Shown here: positions 61,632 to 64,000 of the stretch, piece after piece
Layout of the letters: each line of letters opens with the position of its first letter
How positions within the stretch are numbered: position 1 is the first letter of the stretch
Assembly: GCA_039090855.1 (NCBI GenBank)
Contig: CM077028.1
Coordinates: 67,461,054 to 67,525,053 of the forward strand
Reading direction: 5' to 3'
Origin: Macrothele yani
Taxonomy: Eukaryota > Arthropoda > Arachnida > Araneae > Macrothelidae
Length of the DNA: 64,000 nt
Made by a program: the position numbers and the translations under genes
Notes under the pieces: model-generated
Seen by the model: the letters and a program-made list of their open reading frames with translations, nothing else
What the model was told of the DNA's origin: nothing
The model's database searches: none

Positions 61632-62289
61632 GTTAGTATTTTTTAATTCATTTCACAGCCTTCTGAACTTTGTCACAGTGTTCTCCCTACTGTGTTTCTC
61701 TGTATATATATTACTATGCATAAATATGTAATAGTGCTTTTAAAGCTTGTGTGATCCAAATGTAATTTTTCATTGGGATTTTAAAAATTGAAATGTAATT
61801 CAATTTTTAATCCCAATCTTTGCTGTTGAAGAAATGTGCATAGTTTATTTTATTCCATTGTAATTAAATTACTTTTTTTTTAAACACAATGATGCTTTGA
61901 CTCCAATAGAATCTGTTATGCAGTGTGAAGAAGTCGATATGTATTTAAAGTTTGAATTGTTCTTAACTGAGATGTAGCAGTTGTTAGTCAGGATTTCCCA
62001 GTGCAACAGTACTTTGGTGAAACAAGTTTTGAAATTGTGTCCTCACAACATTGATGCAGTAATGAGCAATGATATATTAATTTCAGTTACTCCCTTGCAA
62101 ATAAGAAAAGAAATTGTGGTCATTTTGTAATTTTTGTGTTGATTGGGCTTAAACATATTAGAATTCATCAGATATGCTAATGGCACTACCAAGCTTAAAT
62201 TGTGTATTATTTGAATGCTTTGAAGTTCTGTTTTGCCCATGAGTTTTTGCTCATGCGCGAACATTACAGGGCATTGTGCGCAGGTAAGA
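61632..62289 (+). other. TMF1 intron, no recognised feature
   Basis: AT-rich; no phase-compatible coding stretch that continues TMF1. Confidence 0.4.
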
Positions 62290-62290
62290 G

Positions 62291-62324
<34 letters not shown>
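62290..62324. repeat. (CT)n microsatellite
   Basis: C-run followed by about 14 CT units. Confidence 0.95.
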
Positions 62325-62327
<3 letters not shown>

Positions 62328-62647
62328 TCACAGCTGTAGCATGACATGATTCCTCTCATATGTGTTGTGCATTCATTTTTGTGTTTTAAATTGAATCACA
62401 GTGTAATTGTTATTTGAAGAAATTTTTTCTCTATGTTATTGTAGTAGAAGTGAATAAAATGTTTTTGTTTATTGAAGGTCAATGAATGTTTTCAGGTTTC
62501 TTGTACTAGCATGGTATTAAAATTTGCATATAACTATTCATTGAAGGTAACTCATGTATTATAGATATTTTACATTACTGACATAGAAATGGCACATGTA
62601 GTAAGTTTATGATGCAGTTCTAAGTTCTATTGAAAATTTTATTCTTT

Positions 62648-62728
62648 TGCAATATATATGTGTATCAATCTTTCTTTCTCTCTTTCACTGAGAGAGAGAA
62701 AGAAAGATTGATACACACATATATTGCA
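62648..62728. repeat. 81-bp near-perfect palindrome beside a GA repeat
   Basis: The left arm has ATGTGTATCAATCTTTCTTT, then CTCTCT; the right arm is its reverse complement, with a loop of about 7 bases (TTCACTG). A few mismatches. Confidence 0.9.
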
Positions 62729-62740
62729 GGGAGAGAGAGG

Positions 62741-62814
<74 letters not shown>

Positions 62815-62832
62815 AAGAAAGAAAAAGAGAGG
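62729..62832. repeat. (GA)n microsatellite with GAAA and GGTA variants
   Basis: About 40 GA units, then GAAA units and GGTAGGTAGGT. Abuts the palindrome. Confidence 0.95.
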
Positions 62833-62872
62833 TAGGTAGGTTTAATGGGGAAAGTGCTATTTCCAGGGTTCT

Positions 62873-64000
62873 TATGCTTCCAGGAATTTAAGATCCCCTT
62901 AAATGGGCCTTTTTCTTCTTATTTCTCCTCAGACTCCGGGAAAAATCCCTAAATATTTTATTTTGATCCCCAGAGACTATTGTACTTCAGACTTTTTCTA
63001 GTCTTCTATTGCTCATTTAGCGGGCGAGAAATAGACTTTTCCTACTGTGCCCCCTCAAAATTTGCAATTTTCTTTTCTGCTGAAAGCTGTTTTGAGTTCA
63101 CCTTTTCCAGCTAACTTGGACTTAGTTCTCTTCCGACAAGATGAGCAACAGACCGTGTGATCGGATAAATTTCATCACATGCCTTGTCATTGCATCAGGG
63201 AAGACCTAGACAGTACAGAAATCATTGGTCCACTATGGCGTTTGGGAAACTAAAAGTACTATGGAAATTGAAATTTTAAGTTAACATCTGTGTGAAGTTT
63301 ATTTTCATGCTTTCAAGATTCTAACATTTATTTAAATATTTTTGGTATTGTTTATCAGATGTTTTTAATTTTGTGACATCTGTCCAATGTTTTTTTTTTT
63401 TTTTTTTTTTATATTTTTTGGATGTCTTCATGCAGTTGGCCGATTGACAATGTTTCTAACCTCCTGAAATTATTATTTTAGCAGGGATGAGAAGGATCCA
63501 TGATTTTCTAGACTTTGAAGTTTTTGGCCAAGCTGCTTTTTTTTTTTCATTTCTCTTCTTTATTATATTCTTTTTTAAATATTTTTCTGATCATGTTGCT
63601 CATTGTCATTATCTTTGGTAATAATGAAAAAGAACTACATACTCTTTAAGAATTTTTTCTAATGAAATGCATGTTTTTCTATTTCTAACTGTATCTTCTT
63701 CAAAACCAATCAGTTAAGCAAGTATTCTTGTCCCCTTTCCCTTTTTGAAGTAAAAGTAAATTTCAAAATCCACACTTTAATGTGTCTGTGATAGAATCTG
63801 ATCCATTTCCATGATCTATAAAATTGCTTTCACAGCAGAGTAAGCAATACATGCAGTATTGATTTTTGATGTTTAATTTCATTAAAAATATGTATTTTCC
63901 TGTTCCTTAGTCATGCCTTGGTATATCAGAGTGCAGAACAACATTTTTTTCTTTTGTTTAAAGGGAAATTAATGTTCACAAATGCTAATTAGTTTTTACT
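62873..64000 (-). mobile_element. hAT-like repeat, copy 2 (runs off the window)
   Basis: Begins CAGGGTTCTTATGCTTCCAG, like the ends of the element at 32290. It then follows copy 1 (60480-61100) to about 63250, has about 530 bp of extra AT-rich DNA, and matches again from 63800 to the end. No open frame of note. Confidence 0.5.

Noticed and set aside
61632..64000. A seventh TMF1 exon before the right edge
   Set aside because: I searched for a phase-1 acceptor with coiled-coil coding and found none; the next exon is probably beyond 64000.

Overview
The window is AT-rich, intron-rich animal nuclear DNA. There is no operon-like gene packing. Six short exons are scattered through long introns filled with Tc1/mariner, hAT-like, TTAA-specific, pogo/Tigger and RTE-like elements and tRNA-derived SINEs. 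This mix suggests an arthropod or a similar invertebrate. I infer that from repeat families and cannot name the species.

The one host gene I can support is TMF1 (TATA element modulatory factor, a Golgi coiled-coil golgin) on the + strand. Its six internal exons lie at 7507-7610, 10886-11003, 20239-20294, 39054-39124, 49311-49407 and 61546-61631. All have plausible AG/GT borders, and the reading phase is kept across every junction. Together they encode about 177 residues of continuous coiled coil. The last three carry the conserved block [18 protein letters not shown] followed by IIKKLRAK, the family signature. The first and last exons of the gene are outside the window. The introns are 3.3, 9.2, 18.8, 10.2 and 12.1 kb.

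Layout: 0.4-3.5 kb, nearly full-length RTE-like LINE (family A, minus strand). 5.1-7.05 kb, decayed unclassified DDE transposon with matching ends. 7.5-11 kb, exons 1-2 with nested SINEs, a G-quadruplex motif and a SINE-tail palindrome. 11.4-20 kb, hAT-like, TTAA-specific, mariner, Tc3-like and Tc1 remnants. 20.2 kb, exon 3. 20.6-23.3 kb, an element with inverted repeats of about 0.7 kb. 23.5-24.7 kb, Tc1. 25.8-28.3 kb, TTAA MITE, hAT-like remains, a minisatellite and a SINE with clear target duplications. 28.6-37.5 kb, a three-level nest: hAT-like element inside LINE A inside LINE B. 39.05 kb, exon 4. 39.6-44 kb, Tigger-like element and a hAT nested in a hAT. 44.3-47.6 kb, interrupted Tc1. 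47.8-49.1 kb, mariner, then a tandem repeat abutting exon 5 (49.3 kb). 51-54.7 kb, mariner, hAT-like MITE and LINE B 3' end. 54.7-55.7 kb, a perfect 986-bp (TATG)n tract. 55.7-58.9 kb, a third long LINE A copy. 59-64 kb, mariner, a foldback, exon 6 and two copies of a hAT-like repeat.

No rRNA gene, functional tRNA, CRISPR array or prokaryotic gene is visible. Every transposase or reverse transcriptase reading frame I inspected is broken. I found no clearly new multi-gene system. The strongest oddities are the nested insertions, the long-TIR element, the kilobase tetranucleotide tract and the acceptor-like tandem repeat beside exon 5.
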